A stretch of 57,881 nt of DNA from Erythrobasidium yunnanense (GCA_001600175.1 BCJC01000010.1:1-57881), one strand, 5' to 3'; counted from the first letter of the stretch, positions 1 to 12,703 are shown. Numbers and translations: made by a program. Notes: generated from the letters alone by a model not told the origin.

Positions 1-153
1 GTCTACCCTCCCGGCGGCGCTGTTTCCATCTGCACAGTCTCCAAGGAGGACTCTGCCTACCCACCCGGAGGCGCAGTCTCAATCTGCACCGTGTCCAAGA
101 ACGATGCTGCTTACCCTCCAGGAGGAGCGGTCTCCATCTGTGTGGTTGCCTAA
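1..153 (+). CDS. RHA: Rhodotorucine-type mating pheromone precursor, 3' part (left copy)
   Basis: This is the 3' end of a gene for a lipid-modified mating peptide that would be secreted and bind an STE3-type receptor on a partner cell. Fifty codons are visible before the TAA at 151-153. They contain three copies of a unit reading YPPGGAVSIC. The first two copies are followed by TVSK and a four-residue linker (EDSA, NDAA). The third ends in CVVA, a CAAX farnesylation box, at the stop codon. Tandem peptides starting Tyr-Pro, with Cys and a Thr-Val-x-Lys spacer, are the known layout of Rhodosporidium rhodotorucine precursors. The likely mature product is a farnesylated decapeptide; that is inference. 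The start codon and any further repeats lie outside the window. The receptor STE3 lies about 8.5 kb inward. Confidence 0.9.
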   Translation, partial: VYPPGGAVSICTVSKEDSAYPPGGAVSICTVSKNDAAYPPGGAVSICVVA

Positions 154-1111
154 ATGCAGCGAAACCAGAGCGATAATACAGTGAGTTTCCCATCATTGCT
201 CTATCAATACCAAGGGCGAATAACTGATACAACCCTTGACTTCGATAGCACCGATGATTCCTCCTTCGATCGACATCCGTATTTGGGGCAGTTACGATTG
301 CATGGATATAGCTGTCTAGACCTGTAGTCGTGATTCAAGCTAGTCGTACATTCTAGTTCTACTTTCGGCCTTGTCATTATATTATCAGCTCCGTTCTAGC
401 AATACTTATTGGCCTTACTACTGTTTCTCCCAACATGCAGTTGCGTGCTGATGCTTGGCAGTGTTGTTCCAAGCCGGCTCGCTGTCTATACCTGCCATAC
501 TGATTGTCCGAGAGCATCTAGGCAGTAACGATGCATCTTCCCAGCGTTGCACAGTTTCCGAAATCTAAGTCGAACCTTTTCTGAAGGAAGCCAGGTGACG
601 ATCCTCCCAGAAGCGGCTTGACCCGCACACTCAGTATCTTCGGTCAACAAGCGTTTGGCCTGGTGATTCCCGTTCACAATGCGACAGGCTTAACAGAGAA
701 CAACAAAAGACTTGGCACTCTTACGTAGATGCCCACATACCGAAGAATCCCTTGCGGGGCATCGTGCTATACGAATGCCGGGCCGGCGCCCAATACAGAA
801 ATTATGACTCAATGGCTTGATGCAGGAGGACCTCATGAGAATGCGCGTAGCGATATCGCTGGGGTTGGACGGCGAGATCCATCATCCTGGATCGCCGTAG
901 TCTTGTTGAAGAGATGCACGCCAGTTTTGACTTTCGCGGACAATGCGTCTTGCTGTAAGAAACCAGCCCCTTGTTTGCAACTGTCATCTAGATAGCGTGG
1001 AGCGAAGATACGGAAGTTCTTCGCTGATCTGTTTCGCAAGCCTAGTCTTTCACTTGCATGGTCGCTAAGCAAAAGGAAGAGGTCCACCGAGAGCAGGTAC
1101 GTGACTGAGCA
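154..1111. other. Intergenic, pheromone gene to LAA1 (left)
   Basis: About 960 bp between the pheromone stop codon and the HEAT-repeat gene stop codon, which converge. Only short unconserved frames are present. It should hold the two 3' ends; I see nothing else. Confidence 0.5.
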
Positions 1112-4100
1112 CTAATGAGCCAGACTCTCGCTCAGAAAGGGCAGATACCTACCTCCGACATCTCCGAGTATTGACGGTATGACCGACAGGCATTCGTAAA
1201 AATAGGACTCGGCACTACTTCCAAGGGTTCCTCCACACAGTAAGGCGGTGAGGCTTTCCAGAGAGCGTAGCGTAAACCAGCGAGCACAACCAGCCTTTCC
1301 TGCAGCCGTACCGATGAGAGCTTTCCACGCGGTAAGCAGTTCAGTCTGATATACAAAAGAAGATTAGCTTCAACATGAAGGTCGAGCTATGCACTCACTT
1401 GTGATACATGTGCAGCATGTCCATCTTCTCTAGACATACTAGCCAAGACACTGAAGCTGGAGACCATGTTATCGAGAAGCGGCATACTCGAGACGTTTGT
1501 GGCTGAGCAGCTGGTAACAGCCAAAAACAATATTCGTAAAGCACGCAACTGCGAGGTAGCCACGGCGGTGAATCTGCCACTTTGCACAATGTTCAGCAGC
1601 GTTATAAGTCGGGCTACGGCAGCTGGATCTCACTCTGCGCTGCTTATTCGCCGTACAAGACTTGCCGATAGACCTCGGAGTCCAGCAGCATTCTGATTTG
1701 CTCTTCTGTCACCTGACCCCTCCGTGATGGAATTGGAGAATACCCGGAGCAGGTCTGCCTCCATAGCTGCAGGCACCGTCTTTTCCGACATGTCTGAAGA
1801 AGGTCAGGTGCGCCAACAGAGTAGTAACAGCACACTCACTGAGAAACGTAAACCAGGTTATCGGAACCAGGGCGAAGCGATCATTGTCGCTCAACATTAA
1901 TGTAAATTTGAGTAATATCTTCCAAGCTTCGGCCGCAGCGGCTGGAGCTACCAATAAGTATTTCAGAACGAATCGCAAGCTAAAAGGAATTGCGACTGTA
2001 CTTCTGATCATGAGCCGAAGCAACAGCCGGATTGTGCTGTCTATTGCATCTGTCGTGAAGCTGGTAGCGGCGCTGTTAACGGGAATCAATAACTGTATGA
2101 TGCATTCTGAAGACCTCACCTGCTATCCAGAGAGTCCTGCCAAGCGAACACTATTCCAGGAAGGTGTGCATCGATGACAGGAGCTTGGAGAAAGTATAGA
2201 CGCCAACAAAGTCGGATGACTTCTTTCTTTGTCTCTGCCTCGAAAAAGTCCGTCCCGTACTGAGTAGTCGTCGCTTGAGCTAACCAGTGCAGACATTGCA
2301 GAGCTTCGCAAGCGCTCTGTGTTTGCGCCGCTGAGCCATTCCAGCTGTTGATGACGTCGCATAGCTGTCCGATGACAGTGCCCAGCAAGATTGAGACGTC
2401 TGACTCTGTTGAGAAAGTTGTCGACTGACGTAAAAGTTCGGCATGAGGCAGCAGGAAGGCTTTCAGGATGGGCAGCCAGGGAAGGTTCCGGATCTACAGC
2501 AGCACATAAGCAGGTTAAGCCAGAATGTGGGAGTAGAAGTCGACCATGGACAACCTACTGCATCTTGATACGGATGAGTATCGTCAGGAGCCAACTGTTC
2601 GTGCACTTGGCCTTGCTTGAGCGCTCGATCCCGCAGCAGAGTTATCCACGCTATTTGCAAGTCTTTCCAGCGTGGCTGTAAAAGCTCAAGCAGGCGGGAG
2701 CTATCACTTTCGAAAGCTGCATGCGCTATAAGCGCCCAAGCATACAGCATACTGCCTTGGACCACTTCAGCGGCTCGTCGATTGATTGCTTGTACTTGTA
2801 AAGGGTTCATTGCTGACCGAGTCGCTACCGGTAATTATCGTGTTAGTCTAGTCCATGACACGACAGCATAGGAAGCGGACCTTGCCATGTTTGAAGCCTC
2901 TCGGTGAGAGGTTGAGTCAACCGCTTGATGCCGATCGTGTCCCGTATTGCTTGAGACGAGATGTACTCGCCGCTGATGAGCAGAGCTAGGCTGAGTGACT
3001 CATAATGCTGTTCCAAAAGCAACATAGAAGCGAGCACAGAAACTATGGGAGCCTGAAATTGCTCCAGCAGCGGGACTAGTGGAGAAGATGGATCTCGAAA
3101 GGCGGAAAACCTCTACTTAAGGGATCAGCGCTGATCTGACATGGAAACAGGGAGATTTCTTACGCGTATGATCAGGCGCAGAAGTTGCAAGCCAGCTAGT
3201 TGGATTTCTAAAGTATCTGAGCTTGTTGAGATGAAAGTTATCCTCATTAGGTCTGGCAAACGAGACAGCACATGTACATCTGCTGGGCCGCTTGATGACA
3301 TTGTGGAAGCGCCCGTAAGCTTAGCATCCCATATGACATCCAGTAATCGGGTCAGGCACTGCAAGGCAAAGACCTGTGTTGTCCAACGAGTGACTTCGGT
3401 TCGCTGAGGATCGATGCTTTTAGAACCCAGCCCGACCGATTCTTCATCTTCTAGACTTTCTCCCTTTGCTTCATCGGCCCAGTCGGCCTTACGCTTGACG
3501 CCTCTTTGCATGACCCTCCGGCTGATGTCAATCCATGCCTGCGGGTTCTGCGCCCCGGTCTGATCAAGCCAACTGTAGATAGTCGATTGTATTCCATATA
3601 TCTGGGGCTCATCATCCAAGAGGCGGAACAGGCCCTCGACAAAGGTGCTACCCCCAAGGTTAGACATTGCCGAAACATCTCTTTGCACGAGTTGATAAAT
3701 AGAGGTTATGGCTGATAACTTTGTCGCAGTTTCGGCGAATGACAATTGATCTTGCATGACTTTCACGAGTATTGGGAGTGGAATGGCATGTGGAAGGACT
3801 ATAAGCAAGGATTGCAGAGTCTTGTTGGCTGCGACGATAGTGGTGGTCTCGCTCTCGCAAAGGAACTGTCGAAGTATGGCTGTGCAAGCCGCAATGATGG
3901 TAGACGATGCACCAGAGCCAGGGCCCAGCAGTCCAATCAGAGCGGTGAGGAGTTCGGCTATCACTTCGTAGGTTGAATAGGTAGCGTGTATGGAAGAGAT
4001 GTTCGCAGGTGCTCCTGCAGGTTCAGACGAGATCTCCATGTAGAGTTTGATGATGACTGTAGTGGTCGCGTTGATATAGGGTGAATAGTCCAAACCTGCA

Positions 4101-7100
4101 CTCTGAACGATTTTGGCCAAAGCCCGGACAGCCCAGTAGCGGACAGTCGGATGTGGATCTGTGACCAAAGACAAGAGCACTTCGACTATAACTTTCAGAG
4201 CAGGCGCTGCTGCCAGCGTCCCGACCGAGCAGTAGATTTCGGCGAAAGCGGAGGCACGGCCAGCTCTTCCGTCTGGGCTTGTGTCGCTGACGATATAAGC
4301 TACACTAGCTTGAACACAGCTGGACATGAAGTTCGCGTCGGCCAGTTCGCAAAGCTGGCCAATACCAGCAGAAGCGGCGTCCCGCATGAGTACATTGCGA
4401 TGAGCCAATTCGTGCTGAAGAGTCGTCAATAATGTTGCGCTGGGTCGAGGCTGGACGCACGCTTACCGTAAAATGCTTTGAGAGCTCATGCAATACTCGC
4501 TCGTTTATTGGCAGACTCCGCTTCCGATTTCCTGCCAGCCTGGTAACTATCGCTTGACAAGCGGCTAACACATTCGCTCGATGTTCGGCCTCGTAGTGCC
4601 AGGGAGTACTTATTTCAGGCGGAATATTCGAACTTAAGTTTGACATCAGCTGTACCTGGTGCTGTTCCGACATGGTCGGGAAAAGCTGGGATAGGAGGCG
4701 AATAGCGCAGTCGACTAAGAGCGTGGGGGTAGGCACAGCTTCGATGTTTTTGTTCACTGTTTCTGGAGTAATGCACGCCTGCGTGTCGTGCTCTAGAGCC
4801 GGGAGCGCAGGCTTTCTGAGCATCGCTTCAAGTCTGTATTCCAGTGTGTCCTCCTGCGCCTTACTATCCAAAGAAGGACTTGCTATGTCGACCTCCATTC
4901 CATTGTTTAGAAGTGAATTCAAAGTAGAAGGTGCATCGTCGGCGAGCTCCCATAAAGTGGTTGCTTTGGCAGGAACTTGGCTTAAAGAGGTCGAATGCAA
5001 GTACGCAGCCGCCGTCTGCCGTCCAGAAATCAGGGAGGAACATAACATGGCTATATCCAGAGCCATTTCTGGAGGTAGGGCAAGCTCCTGCTTCAGCAGC
5101 GCGCTTGCGAAGGCCAACAGGCGAAGTTGGAAGAGGAGAAGAGCATGTACGGTGGTAGCTGACAGTCCATCTTGTGAAGAACTTTCCAGAATGGCTGTCG
5201 AAGCCTGGCTGAGGAAAATGAACCCATACTGAAGTATATTGAGGATGCGCCGCTTGACGTCCGCAGAAAGAAGATCAACAGCATCCCGGGACGAAAGAAA
5301 CGAGCCCAGAGATCTGAGAGCACTCTGTCGTACACCCAACAGGAACTGCCATTCTGTTGCGGTCCGAGACTCTGCCACTGCAACCTCTTTGACGCTGATT
5401 TTTGGCACGGCGTTCTTCCAAAGAAGCAGGAGTTGGGGCAGATGAATGCTTGTGAACTCACGTCCCTGGTTTACCAGACCATTCACAATGTGCCAAGCAG
5501 CCTGAGTCTCCACTAAAGCTTGTGAGAGGGGATGACCGCTGCTGCCCCTCAGTATTCTTATAGCGAGGGACATCAGACGATTCATCACGTCCATAGGAAC
5601 ATATAGAGGACAGGATGTCGCGGTAGCGACTAGCGATGCCAGCAATAAAGCCCGACCTTGAACGCGCTGAAGCACCTCCTCCTTTTCTTCTCCTCCTTCT
5701 GTCATTGCTTCTAAAGCCTGCATGTCGTCGGCAAGACTATCTTGCACTTGCGAAACATAAAGCGAGATCGCGGACGGCGACCTTGTTAGGAGAATAGTGC
5801 AGGCTCGAATGGCGTAGGCACGAACGCTTGCAAAGGCGGAGGAAGTCAGACTTGAAAGGGTCGTAAACAGGTTTTGGCTGAAGTCGTCTTGCCCAGTCGT
5901 GCCAAGCTGTAGAAGCAAGCTGGAAAGGTATTGAAGGGCGGAAGTAAGTGCCTCAGGTTCGGAAGCCGTTCGCAGAGCAGGCTCCAGGTAGTCTGAAGAG
6001 ACTTGTCGAATACGTAAGATGCACATATCGCCTCGTGTCAGACGGCTGGCGATTAGCTCGCCGACGATGAGGTGCACGTAACGTCGGAGAAGCAGACTCT
6101 GGTATCTCCCCGCTTGGCTTCGAAGGCCGGATCTAAGATCGATGAAGAAGTGTCGAAGAAGCAGCTGATGATTTTCCTCCACGAACGTGTAGCCAAGACG
6201 GTGGATGAGTGTCGAATAAATCTGAATAATGGCATTCCTAGTAGATGCTGACGTACTTCGGTGGTAGTGAGAAGAGAGTCGAGTGAGCATGTCTTCCGCA
6301 CTTGACAGCCGAGACCCAAGAGATTTGCTAGTCCGAGCGGCCATTGAAGTCCTTTGAAGCTCAACCTCTGTGAACCCTTCTTCGTTGCGCAAAGATGCGT
6401 TGCTGCTATCCGAGCGTTCAATCTGTGTGAGGATGGAGAGAGTCACCACCACACCGACGATGGAGATTCGTGTAGTCCATGGGGTACAGTCAAGAGCCTT
6501 GATACACAATGCTATTGTAGCATCAATGTCTGGCAGAGCGTGGAGAGCGGGGCTTGATGTGAACAGCGAAGACAGAGCCTTGCGAGACAATATAAGCTGA
6601 ATCACTCTCTGAACAAGCCTAATGCAATGTTACTTACATCTGCAGCGCAGCGCTGCAAGAAGAACGACTTTTCCGAGATTAGCTGCTTCAGGTGCTTGAG
6701 AGCCTCTCTGGCGAGTGCCTCATTCGCAATTGGAGCCTGTGCTGATATCGCGAATTGACCACAACAACAGGCTGCGGCTCTCAATATGATTGGCTGTGTT
6801 GATCAAGCTTGTATCAGTATGGTATTTTCCGCTTGATTCATAGCGACATACCGCGCCTGGGAGTCGCATAACCTTGCTGCTTGTCTGCCATACATCTGGT
6901 AATATAGAAGTGACCTGAAAGAAAGTGCTTCAGCGCTCCACTTTCTCCTAATTACGAAGATTCGCACGAACCCGTTTACCATGGCTTTGCAGGTTTTCGG
7001 AGATAAGATGGAAAACGAGACTAGCACAGTGAGCATATGCAATCAGCTGTAGGATTCACGAAGGTATCGACACCCTTGCTCACAGGCGGGAAGCCAGACT

Positions 7101-7521
7101 TGCTTTCGCATCGCCGGCCAACTCGAGCCATAAGCGCACAGAGTCGAACAAGCCTCTGCCGTCACGCCTCTCGTATATAAGCGTGTATATTCTGGCCATT
7201 GAACGTCGCACAGGTCGGCCAATGATTGCAGACATAGGAGTATTGGCTGCCATAACAAGGATAGACAGGCATGTTCCCAGATCTTGTATGGCTTGTTCGA
7301 TTGAAGACTGTACACCAGCTGCCAATTAGTGCCCTAATCATGCTTCACAGCGCTTGTGCACGCACGGCGTCCGCTAAAGCGAGTTGAATCTCGAGGTTAT
7401 CGAGGAAGTTGATCAAGTATAGCGCCGCGCTGGCGCCCTGCATCTTGGCTTGATCCAGACGACAAGCATCCTTGAGTATGTCTGCCGTGCGAACGCCGTC
7501 CCCTGCAGATGCTTGCGCCAT
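1112..7521 (-). CDS. LAA1: Laa1/HEATR5-family HEAT-repeat protein (left copy)
   Basis: Very large alpha-solenoid protein, about 1,900 residues over ten or more exons. Yeast Laa1 and animal HEATR5 are about 2,000 residues long and assist AP-1/clathrin traffic at the trans-Golgi and endosomes. Family hallmarks are IIGRPVRRSMARIYTLIYERRDG near the N-terminus (about 7160-7225), DPHPTVRYWAVRALAKIVQSAGL in the middle, and DPSSPLVPLLEQFQAPI after the 3113-3164 intron. Clear introns include 4415-4466 and 3113-3164. The start at 7521 (MAQASAGDG) joins in frame to the next exon by removing about 57 bp. The stop at 1112-1114 follows exons that splice in phase but are weakly conserved, so the last 300 bp are less certain. 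It is divergent from ASF1 with 288 bp between starts. Confidence 0.85.
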
Positions 7522-7809
7522 GTCCAGCTTGGGTCAGCCAGAGCCAGCAGGCTACAGGACGTCCAGACAGGATTGCTGGGACGCGTAGTAGGGGGAAGGA
7601 GGTTTACAGCCAGAAGAGTGTTGCAGTAACGTAGAGTACCTTCTTTGGCGAATTGTTCAGACAGGCAAAGAACAGAGACGCGTTTTCGTCTTATTCCAAT
7701 CAAACCTCTGAAGGCAAGCCTCTAGATCTACCATTTGAGGAGCTACTTTACGTTCTGCACGTCCAACAACCACATCCAACGCTTTACGCGCTCTTCTCGC
7801 TCGCGCAAG
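7522..7809. promoter_or_regulatory. Shared LAA1-ASF1 promoter region (left)
   Basis: 288 bp between divergent start codons. No specific site is recognised. The position implies a bidirectional promoter. Confidence 0.5.
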
Positions 7810-8556
7810 ATGTCTGTCATCAACATTACCGAAATCTCCATACTCAACAACCCCGCCCGCTTCGAGGATGCCTATCTCTTCAAGATCACCTTTGAGTGCA
7901 TCTCTGAACTATCTGAAGGTTTGTTCTGGATCCTTACGGACTTTAGAGACTAGACCTGATTCGCATTTCCCTCTAAACCACCCTCCAAATCTGACCGATC
8001 ACATCGCGCTGTCTTCTTCTATCAAATCAAGATATCGAATGGAAGCTCATATACGTAGGATCGGCTGAGAGCGAGAGCTACGACCAAGAATTGGACACGT
8101 GCATGGTCGGTCCGGTGCCAGTTGGAGTGAACAGCTTCGAATTCGAGGTAGGTTGCATCACAATGGAAGCATCGGATACTCCTCTGGCTACGGTGCATCT
8201 GACAATATGAATGGGCTGTCTTCACAGGCCGCTGCCCCTTCTCCTAGCCGCATTCCTGCTTCAGATCTGGTCGGCGTCACCGTCATCCTCCTTACTGCTT
8301 CTTATCTGGAGCAGGAGTTTGTCAGAATTGGCTACTACGTGCATACCGACTACGACTCTGAGGAAATGAGGGCACTTGAAGATGCAGACAAGCCAAACCC
8401 ACCCATCGTGGATCGCTTGACGAGAAGTGTAGTCGTCGACAAGCCGAGAGTGACGCGCTTCAATATCAAATGGTACACAAATGGCTACGGTGTCCTGGGA
8501 TGTAAGCTGGGGCTGATGTTGAGGTTCTTGGCAGGGAGAAAAGCGGAACTCTGTAA
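7810..8556 (+). CDS. ASF1: Histone H3-H4 chaperone ASF1 (left copy)
   Basis: Nuclear chaperone that binds the H3-H4 dimer and hands it to CAF-1 or HIRA during replication-coupled and independent nucleosome assembly. Four exons (7810-7918, 8032-8147, 8228-8472, 8535-8556) join in frame to 163 residues, matching the conserved ASF1 core with almost no acidic tail. Diagnostic segments are the start [61 protein letters not shown] and [12 protein letters not shown]. Fungal ASF1 often has a long acidic C-terminus; this one stops soon after the core (EKSGTL), so an alternative last exon is possible. Its 3' end faces that of STE3 with only 74 bp between stop codons. Confidence 0.95.
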
Positions 8557-8630
8557 TCAATAATGAAATCGCAAAGGCCGTCTTATCCACGACATACAAT
8601 ACAACACCCAGGCGGAAGGCTATAAATCGC
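8557..8630. terminator. Convergent ASF1/STE3 3' ends (left)
   Basis: 74 bp between the two stop codons, so the 3' UTRs almost certainly overlap; antisense overlap could link expression of the two genes. Confidence 0.4.
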
Positions 8631-10005
8631 CTACACAGCACTCTTATACTGAGATACGGAGACATGTACACCGTCGTGATGACCGACCTGTAATCCCGAG
8701 GCAAATGGCCCACTGTAGTCGTTCTTAGCAGGCTCTTCTTTCTCGTCGGTCGATCCTTGCAACATCTCATGTAAGGAACCGGTCTCGTTCAAGACACTGT
8801 AGAAACAAGTCAGATCTGAAGCCAGCTACGTGTAGAGCGCTAGACTCACATTACAGTGCGGTGCGGCGAATGCTGATGACCGTCGGCATTTCTGCTTGAG
8901 TTATGCCTCCAGCGGATACCCAGAAAAGACAGAAGCTTGGCATAATAGCTAAGCGACTCGCTGCTAAACCCGAAGAAGGCGAGGACCAAGAAGGCAGAGA
9001 TAATGGCGATATAATCTGAGAATTCGGCTCTCTCCACGAATGGGTTGGCTACCACCTGCTTGATCTGGGGATCCTTCATATTAGCGCATAGTGCCTTTTG
9101 CTGAGGTTGGCACTTACATCTACGTGGATATACCGCCAATTATATGTGATATACGGAGCTGCCCGCACATCCATGGCGAAAGTGTATATGCAAAGCGGTA
9201 AGTTGAAGCCAGCGTATGCTATCGACAGCGACCCCAACCGCAGAAAGCGTGAAGCTGTGAGAGCGGAATCAGAGCGCGCAACCAGCTTGCCGAAGTTAGA
9301 TCTGTGCTGCAGTAGTCGCCATGCCACGTATACTGCTAGCGATCAGCACATGCAAGCAATACGCAAGGAAAGGAAGCGCTTACGACTGTAGCCGGCAGCG
9401 ACCGCTGCCAAGATCAATCGCCAGATCATCCATAACACGAACGTCGGCCAGGTGAGGACGTAGGAGAAGGCGCACCCAACAGTTCGCAGGATTCCATACC
9501 GTAGAGGCTGATATATAATGTGTGTTGCCATCACAAAAATAGGCAGTCCGAGACTTAAGGCATAGTCGATCAAGGCCCGATTGCGTCGCTCCCGAGGACT
9601 TATCATAGTCGCTTTGGGAGCTACTACTCTCGCTAGGAAACGTGCGATACAGACATTCGCAGCCAATAGACCTATTGGAGCTGCAAGGCGGATCTACGCA
9701 AACCATTAGTCTGCAGACTGAAGAAAGACCCTGTGTCGGCTTACTTTTGAGCTGATATCGCACCATACAGGCGCACGGTCGATGGCATCGTGCCTCCAGA
9801 TAACACCGTCCACCTGGGAAAAGAGGGTCAGAATAAGATACCAAGCATTTGTGCGGACGCATACAAAGTTAAAGAGGTTGAGCACCAAAACCCAGAAACC
9901 TAGGCAGATAGGACCAGAATTTCGGTGCTCTACCTGCCACGCGAAAGGAACGATGTTAAGGAAGAATCCGATTGCGGATAAGCTGATGTAGGCGTAATCG
10001 ACCAT
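8631..10005 (-). CDS. STE3: STE3-type mating pheromone receptor (left copy)
   Basis: Seven-transmembrane receptor at the plasma membrane that senses the partner's farnesylated pheromone and signals through a G protein to the mating MAPK cascade. Six exons (mirror of those listed for 47877-49251) join in frame to 374 residues, the usual STE3 size. Hallmarks are the N-terminal helix with VPFAWQVEHRNSGP, the segment APVWCDISSK followed directly by IRLAAPIGLLAANV (the classic WCDI..K motif at helix 3), YNWRYIHVD before the last helices, and a soluble tail of about 85 residues ending SQYKSAV. Its presence with a pheromone gene defines a P/R mating-type locus. No frameshift or premature stop is seen. 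The allele class (A1 or A2) cannot be assigned without comparison sequences. Confidence 0.95.
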
Positions 10006-10501
10006 GTTTCTCCGTCAGCGAACAGAAGAAGGAGGAGAGAAGATCATTTTCTTCAGACAGACGGTATCCTTGTGTGTTCGGGCAACAAAAGAATCGACTC
10101 TTTGCAGGGCGGCCGGCAATTGCCCTGGTGCCTTTGTTGGATCGAGACAAAAAGACAAAAGCGCGAGGACCACCAAGATTGCCAACTCCCCATGGTGTAC
10201 TGAATACTGATGTGCTATAGTAACAGAGGACCAGACCGTCGTAAATGACTGGTACACGGCTCTGATCACCACCTTGAAGTATCGCCCTCCAACCTTTTCT
10301 GAGCCCCATTTAATGTAAGGGAGATAGGTAACGCCGTTTCTCTGGTACTCGCGATAGGTGTCCACAAACAGACGCTCGAACGACTTAAGGGAACCTGTGA
10401 GAAGCCGATAGCCATTCTGGGCATATATGTATAGCAGCACAATTCGAAGCAAAGGTGACCGCAAACTAGACTTCACAACGGCGTGGACAGTGTCAGGTCT
10501 C
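10006..10501. promoter_or_regulatory. STE3 upstream region / RPL20 3' flank (left)
   Basis: 496 bp between the STE3 start and the RPL20 stop. On the - strand at 10129-10137, about 125 bp upstream of STE3, lies ACAAAGGCA, one base from the ACAAAGGGA pheromone response element of Ustilago. A frame of 153 codons (10015-10476, -) crosses the region but has no recognisable content and is not called. Confidence 0.4.
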
Positions 10502-11261
10502 CTAATAGAAAGTGGACGGTCTGTGTGCAGTAAAGGTGGACCTGCTCTTGATGACGCGATGAGGAAGTGGGAATCGTAGGTTTGGGATTAGGAGCTGCTT
10601 GATGTTGGAGCGACGGATATCTGCGGTCTTTGCAATCTCTGCAACTCTGAGAATCTGTTGGAATAGACAAGAAGGTGCATCAGTGATACTGCCTTGCTCT
10701 GGTGTGTGTGTGTGAATGCAGGCGAACGACGACTAACCTGTACTGAGCGGAAACGGGCGCGGTGACGAGCTGCCATGTCTTGGTAGCATGCATGAACAGC
10801 ATCTGCTCTGGAGAGCTCTCTGAACTCCTTGTACATGTTGTGTGTACCGGATCTCGAGTCGTATCGTAGCCAGATGCCGAAGTTCTTGACTTTAAGAGGC
10901 TTCTTTTCGGAGATCTGGGCACAGCAGATACTGATCTTAGCATGCTGTAGCTTCGCCTTGTACTTCCGAATGTAGTATAATCTACCTCGTTTACGGCGAC
11001 TAGCTCTCCTGCAGCTCTCTTGACCTTCCTCAGTTTTCGCAGGTAGTACCAGAAGCGGGATTTGGCGACGACATCGTTGGGTGCGAATACGCGCATTCGG
11101 TACAGCTTGGGGTTGGGATCCTTGTCTGAAGGCAGCTTGCGGCCTACGACCTGGTACTCGTGCATACGGCTGCCGGCAGAACCAGATGAGAAACGGGTCA
11201 GCCTTGGACGTGCTACGCTTGAGGTTGACATTGGTGGGCTGTATCTTCACCTCGACACCAT
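10502..11261 (-). CDS. RPL20: 60S ribosomal protein L20 (eL20, L18ae) (left copy)
   Basis: Structural protein of the large cytosolic ribosomal subunit. Four exons (mirror of those listed for the right copy) give 174 residues; yeast Rpl20 has 172. The first exon is only 11 bases (ATG GTG TCG AG), and its phase-2 junction restores [18 protein letters not shown], which decides the start. Other family segments are [53 protein letters not shown] and the C-terminal [11 protein letters not shown] tiny 5' exon is typical of fungal ribosomal protein genes. From memory, an L18ae gene lies beside the P/R genes in Sporidiobolales MAT regions, which would support the locus assignment. Confidence 0.95.
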
Positions 11262-12703
11262 CCTTGCTGATTGTCGGCTCTTGACTTGGAGAGGGAACGA
11301 GAAGTGAGAGAGCCTTTCCTCCCTGCCGACATCTTCCATGATCGAAGCAAGATTTTTCCGCCACGAAAACGAGGAAAGGGGAAGCCGCATCTTTCGAAAA
11401 GACCGACAGAGTGCAGAGCGGCAAAGATATGCATGCTATCAGTATGTTATCTACTGAGACGGGCCACAGACAGCGATCCAAAATGGTCATTCGCGCCTCT
11501 GTTTTTAAACGAACCTGTGCCTTATTTGTCATAGAGTACAGGTACATGTTTGCGCTTGCTTAACGAAGTCGGAGCGCGGTACAGAGACAGAGTAGCCTAC
11601 ATATTGATAAGGGCTCCAACATCTTATTAACATCCTGGGACTGTGGGCCGGGCTGTAGCCTTCATCCGGAGAGGAACGCTTGAAACAGGAGAACGTGAGT
11701 CCAGAACGAGCTTTGATGGACTAATGCTGATATCGCTAGCAAGGTATGCTCTTCAGTGTGAAACTGCTCCCGCCTTCCTCAACCTGGACCGGCCGACACT
11801 AGCAGTTTTGCTTATCTGGTGCCTTCCTTCAAGCATGCCATGGTGTCGCATCTCATCGCTTTGTAACAGCAAAGCAAAATGGCGACGTTGTGATCATCGT
11901 CTCGACAATCATTCTCCTCAAGTATAGTTCTTCTGGACCTTTAGAGATGTCGCGAGCTGGATGCTGCCATTCACGCCAGCCTCTCGTACTCTGCATCCCG
12001 CAATCAACGCTCCTCACTCTTCCGATTTCATAGCTGCACAGCCCGATTCTGACAACGCACAATCGACCAGCTCTCTTTGGGCAGGAATAGCAACTCGACA
12101 CGCCGACGCAACAAGGGCCTCTGATGACGCGCAATGTAGCTGAGGACGCGGGTCACAGTCGTGTGAAGGGAAGGTCTCGTCTCTCCGTAATTGTCAGAGT
12201 AGGACGAAGTGTTTTCAGCCGTCTGCAAGGCCCTGAACATCTCGCACTTCATCCTTGTGATGTCCAGACCGAGGCGACCCATCTCCTCGCCTGTAACGAT
12301 GCACCAGTGTGACCCGAAAGCTGGACGAGTACGGCGCGAGTCACCAAAATGCAAGAATAGGTTTAGCGATTATGCTGCCGCATCCTCGACTTGGCCGTCA
12401 TCCAATCGTCACGTCATAGCCCTGCTGTCGAATTCTTCGCTCCGGTACCTTCGACCACCCCTGCCGCATCTCCAAGTCCCGACTCTTTACAGTCCCGACA
12501 GCTATCGCCTGGCTCCTCAAAACTCAGCAGGGGATATCCATTGGCCTTTCAAACATGTGCAGCGATATAGTGCATTTATCACACTTTAGATTGCAGCAAA
12601 GTATCGAAGCCAAGCTTTGTGTCGGTTCTGAAGTATTCGTCTGGTAGTACGATACAGCATTGAGCGCGCCTGCACTTCCTACTTCCAACTCCACACAGGC
12701 ACC
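11262..12703. other. Gap between RPL20 and dioxygenase genes (left)
   Basis: 1.44 kb without a gene I can support. Short frames look partly protein-like (12028-12354 on -, 11961-12143 on +), but none has a recognisable domain or a convincing exon chain. It must include the RPL20 promoter. A small multi-exon gene could be hidden here. Confidence 0.4.
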
